Origin: Dasypus novemcinctus
Taxonomy: Eukaryota; Chordata; Mammalia; Cingulata; Dasypodidae
Assembly: GCF_030445035.2 (NCBI RefSeq)
Contig: NC_080673.1
Span: forward strand, 188,709,216-188,773,215
Length of the DNA: 64,000 bases
Reading direction: 5' to 3'
In this document: one piece after another, positions 61,187 through 64,000 of the stretch
Layout: each line of letters starts with the position of its first letter
Position numbering within the stretch: position 1 is the first letter of the stretch
The notes under the pieces: generated by a model
What the model was told of the DNA's origin: nothing
Database searches by the model: none
What the model saw: the letters and a program-made list of their open reading frames with translations, nothing else
Position numbers and translations under genes: made by a program

Positions 61187-61696
61187 TTTTTTAAAGATTT
61201 ATATTATTTATTTATTTCTCCCCACCTCCTTATTGTTTGCACTTACTGTGTCTGCTGGTCTTCTTTTGTTGCTGTTGTTGTTTCTTTAGGAGGCACTGGG
61301 AACTGAATCCAGGACCTCCGATATGGGAGGGAGGTGCCTAATCATTTAAGCCACCTCCCTTCCCTGCTTTGTTGTATCTCTCATTATGTTTTTTCTCCTT
61401 GTGTCTCTTATTGAGCCATTTTGTTATGTCAACTTGCCATGCCTGCCTGTTGTGTCAGCATGCTGTCTTGCTCATCTTCTTTACAAGGCACTGGAAACCT
61501 CTGCTTCCTGCATTGTTGTGTCTCTCATTATGTTTTTCTTCTTCTGCCTCTTGTTGCATCATCTTGTTGTATTAGTTTTCTGTGCCTGCCCATTGTGCCA
61601 GCTCACTGTCTTCTTTAGGAGGCACCAGAAAGTGAACCACAGACTTCCCATGTGGTAGGCAGAAGCTCAATTTTTTGAGCCACATCCACTTCCCAA
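61187..61696 (-). mobile_element. DAS-III SINE, reverse orientation
   Basis: The plus strand shows the reversed A-rich tail ('tttttttaaagatttatatt'), then 'tttaggaggcactgggaact', 'taatcatttaagccacctcc', repeated 'gtgtctctcattatg' units, and the reversed head 'gagccacatccacttccca'. Flanks GAACCTATCTCTCTCTT (left) and GACCTTATCTCTCTTT (right) form an aged duplication. The plus-strand frames (61369-61658 and others) are by-products rich in Leu/Cys/Phe and do not encode membrane proteins. Confidence 0.9.
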
Positions 61697-61794
61697 GACC
61701 TTATCTCTCTTTAAGAGTAAAAAAAACTCTCCCAGAAACACCCCACTTGTCACTACAAACAGAAGAATTCCCCTCATGTTTTATCCCTCCAAAC

Positions 61795-62345
61795 TGCACT
61801 GTATTATGATGGCCAGGCCAATCACTGGCACAAGGAATGAGGCAGTGAACTGTCTAAGAAACTGGAAATTTTCAGTAGTTGATTGCGGAAAGGTACTCGT
61901 ATTTCCCATCAAAATTCATTCTCTCTTCTCACTGGGTGAACGGGTAGACAACATTTCCCAGACTCCTCACAGTTACGTGAGGCCATGTGACTAAGTTCTT
62001 GCCAAGGGAATATGAGTGGAATTGACTCTGCCACTTCCAGGTCTGTGCTGTAGGATAAGTGCCATGACCCTTCCTGCTGTTTTCCAACTCCTGCCAGGTG
62101 GAATCCATGGTAACTCAGTTTTGTTCATGCAGATAATGACAATGCCCCAGTGGATGGTGAAAGAACATAATGGAAAGACTCCAGATGCTTGAAAGCCTAG
62201 AAAGAGAGGAGCTGCCCCCATGCCCTGGACTGCCCACTTTGGAACTTTATGTGAGAGAGAACTAAAATAAATTCTGTGCTATTTAAGCCACTGTATTTCC
62301 GAGTATCTTTGCTATAGAAGCTTACCCTTTTACTCTAACTAATGC
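61795..62345 (+). mobile_element. MaLR (MLT1-like) LTR
   Basis: Contains 'aacatttcccagactcctca', 'gtgaggccatgtgactaagt', 'tctgccacttccaggtctgt' and 'ggaactttatgtgagagaga', and ends 'aataaattctgtgctattta ... agccactgtatttccgag ... actaatgcag'. Old mammalian LTR, probably MLT1, about 550 bp. Confidence 0.7.
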
Positions 62346-62779
62346 AGGCATCCCTGGGAAGGGTTTGACCTCTTGGAGAATTCTCCCTTGAGCTGTAGGA
62401 AAAGTAAGTCATCATGCGTTTAAAACTTAGTCACTTATATCAAGTCTTTTGCTTTTCCGAAATGTTTATTAAAATCTGAAATGTCTGTATAGATCTGATG
62501 AGTAATATTATGAAGAAATGTATGGAACCAGGCCACAAAAAGAAATCAGACCTATATTTACTTATGTTCCGGTTGAACCCTTTGAAGAGAAAATAGCATC
62601 CACCCATGGATAATTGCAATTCATAAGACCCAGGATTAAATCAGTAGATAAGTAAATATTTGCCTATTATGGAACAGGAAACAAAACAAAACAACATATA
62701 CAATTTGGGACAGCAATTATACATTTGACAACTTAGATACAGACTTGAGACACCCCCATATTCCCTTGGTGTACTAGCA

Positions 62780-62954
62780 CAGTGGTTCTCAATCTTTGCT
62801 GCACAGTGGACTCAAATGAAAGCTTTAAATACAGTAGTATCTAGGTTCTACCTCAAGATATTCATATTTAAATGATCCAGGGTTTGTTCTGAGCATCAGA
62901 AAAATGTAAGGCTTTCTACATCATCTGTTGAGAAGTTAAGATTGAGAACCACTA
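62780..62954. mobile_element. hAT-Charlie MITE, MER5/MER58-like
   Basis: Begins CAGTGGTTCTCAATCTTTGC and ends TTAAGATTGAGAACCACTA, giving terminal inverted repeats of about 16 bp. 175 bp, no coding sequence. Flanking 8-mers TACTAGCA and TACAAGAG match only at 5 of 8, so the duplication is weak. Confidence 0.75.
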
Positions 62955-64000
62955 TACAAGAGGGTAGTGTCCCTTATAGGCGTTTGGGAGGGGTTGCTGT
63001 GGGCATTTGATACTAGGATATTTTACTTAAAGTAAAATATAACTTACTAACCATCTTAATATCTTCTAGTTTTAAAAATCAATATGGGGAGAACAATATT
63101 CCTATTTCTTCTTCCAATTCAGAGCCCATAGAGAGATAGGGGAAAGTGCACAAAACAATAAGCTCTTAATTAAAAAATGTTCAAAAAGACTTGACTCAAA
63201 CATTATTTTCTTTTGGTATAATACATGATTTAACTTTATATCAGTAACTAAATAGGAATCCTTTACTCTAGAACCAGTCCTGTGAGTAAACGTTATATAT
63301 GTTACCTCCTTGGTAAGAATATTGTGAAATAATTTGATTTACTTAAGACCAATGACAAAACCTAAATATGAGTCATGAATCCTTTATAAAAATACTTCCG
63401 AAAATATTCTTTTGTAATCAGGTATTCCTTTCCTTAAAATAATTTCTGCTTTAGGATTTCATGTGATTTTTACCTGATAAAGATATCTAATTTATATATG
63501 CAATATATATTTCTGATATATACACATGATATTTTGATACTATGATTTTGTTTAGTCAGTATCTTTTCATTAATTTATAATAGTATATATATATTGCATG
63601 CAATTGTAAGTATCTCATTAATATTGTTGTAAATATAATATTGTTAAAATTTTCAGAAATAAGATATGATAGTATAGATACTTTACTTTTCTTCACTGTT
63701 ACAAAAATACATTTATTTTTATTTAAAATTATAGCTTAAAATCTATAAACTCTAACCACCCAGGCATGGAATGTGAAGTATTAATCCTCATAATGTTTAA
63801 AACTTTTAAAAAACTCCATCTTAATCACATATAAAATGGATTCATAAATTGAAACCTGCTTAATTGGCAATTAAAAGCTGTAGGACAGTGTTGTCTTTCT
63901 GTATTTTCAGAATTAAGTTCCAGCTGTTTTGAGAAAGCAATCAGAAGATTGAGAGAAACTGCCAAGTATCCTGGAGAGAAACTGGGAATAAAGAGCCATA
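62955..64000. other. Upstream flank, distal end
   Basis: AT-rich sequence including a TA-rich part at about 63490-63600 with two GCATGC/TGCAT-type steps. No gene or repeat recognised up to the right edge. Confidence 0.5.

Noticed and set aside
61369-61658. Apparent membrane-like plus frames (Leu/Cys/Phe-rich)
   Set aside because: They are the reverse reading of a DAS-III SINE. The same kind of frames appear on the opposite strand at 55036-55334 in the other DAS-III.
1-64000. CRISPR arrays, operons or prophage
   Set aside because: No regularly spaced repeats and no bacterial gene organisation; all evidence is for a mammalian nuclear genome.

Overview
The window is mammalian nuclear DNA, most likely from a xenarthran and probably an armadillo (Dasypus-like). 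The host call rests on interspersed repeats. There are tRNA-derived SINEs of the DAS type (head reading 'GTGGCTCAAG..ATTGGGCTCC', about 170-510 bp, long copies with a repeated head), LINE-1 3' ends and LTRs of kinds I associate with armadillo DNA, and older shared mammalian repeats (MIR, L2, MaLR LTRs, MER5). There are no bacterial-style operons; most long open frames in the GC-rich part are chance frames.

The one gene I can support is the 5' end of SLIT2, on the minus strand. Exon 1 (41606-41784) encodes the start, the signal peptide and the LRR N-terminal cap. Exons 2 (38880-38951), 3 (37357-37428) and 4 (25127-25198) are each 72 nt, in phase 2, and encode one leucine-rich repeat each. Together they give residues 1-131 and part of 132. 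The gene runs off the left edge inside intron 4. SLIT2 is a secreted axon-guidance ligand for ROBO receptors; the ROBO-binding second LRR domain and the C-terminal EGF/laminin-G part lie outside the window.

Layout: 1-25126 is intron 4, AT-rich and holding mostly ancient repeats. 25199-37356 is intron 3, with one DAS SINE and one young LINE-1 3' end that splits an old MIR. 37429-38879 is intron 2, with another LINE-1 3' end. 38952-41605 is intron 1, which runs into a large CpG island (about 40200-44070). The island covers exon 1, a probable long 5' leader with GCC repeats, and a consensus TATA box on the minus strand at 43721-43728. 44071-64000 is DNA upstream of the gene with no recognised gene. 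It is full of repeats: a full-length but dead Hsmar1-like mariner (49777-51059), an internally deleted LINE-1 broken by an LTR and a DAS-III, several LTRs, and nested DAS SINEs with clear target-site duplications.

I found no new gene system. The items most worth following up are the Hsmar1-like mariner in a probable xenarthran, the TATA/GCC-repeat promoter of SLIT2, the scarcity of lineage-specific insertions in intron 4, and a few repeat-free intronic blocks that could be regulatory.
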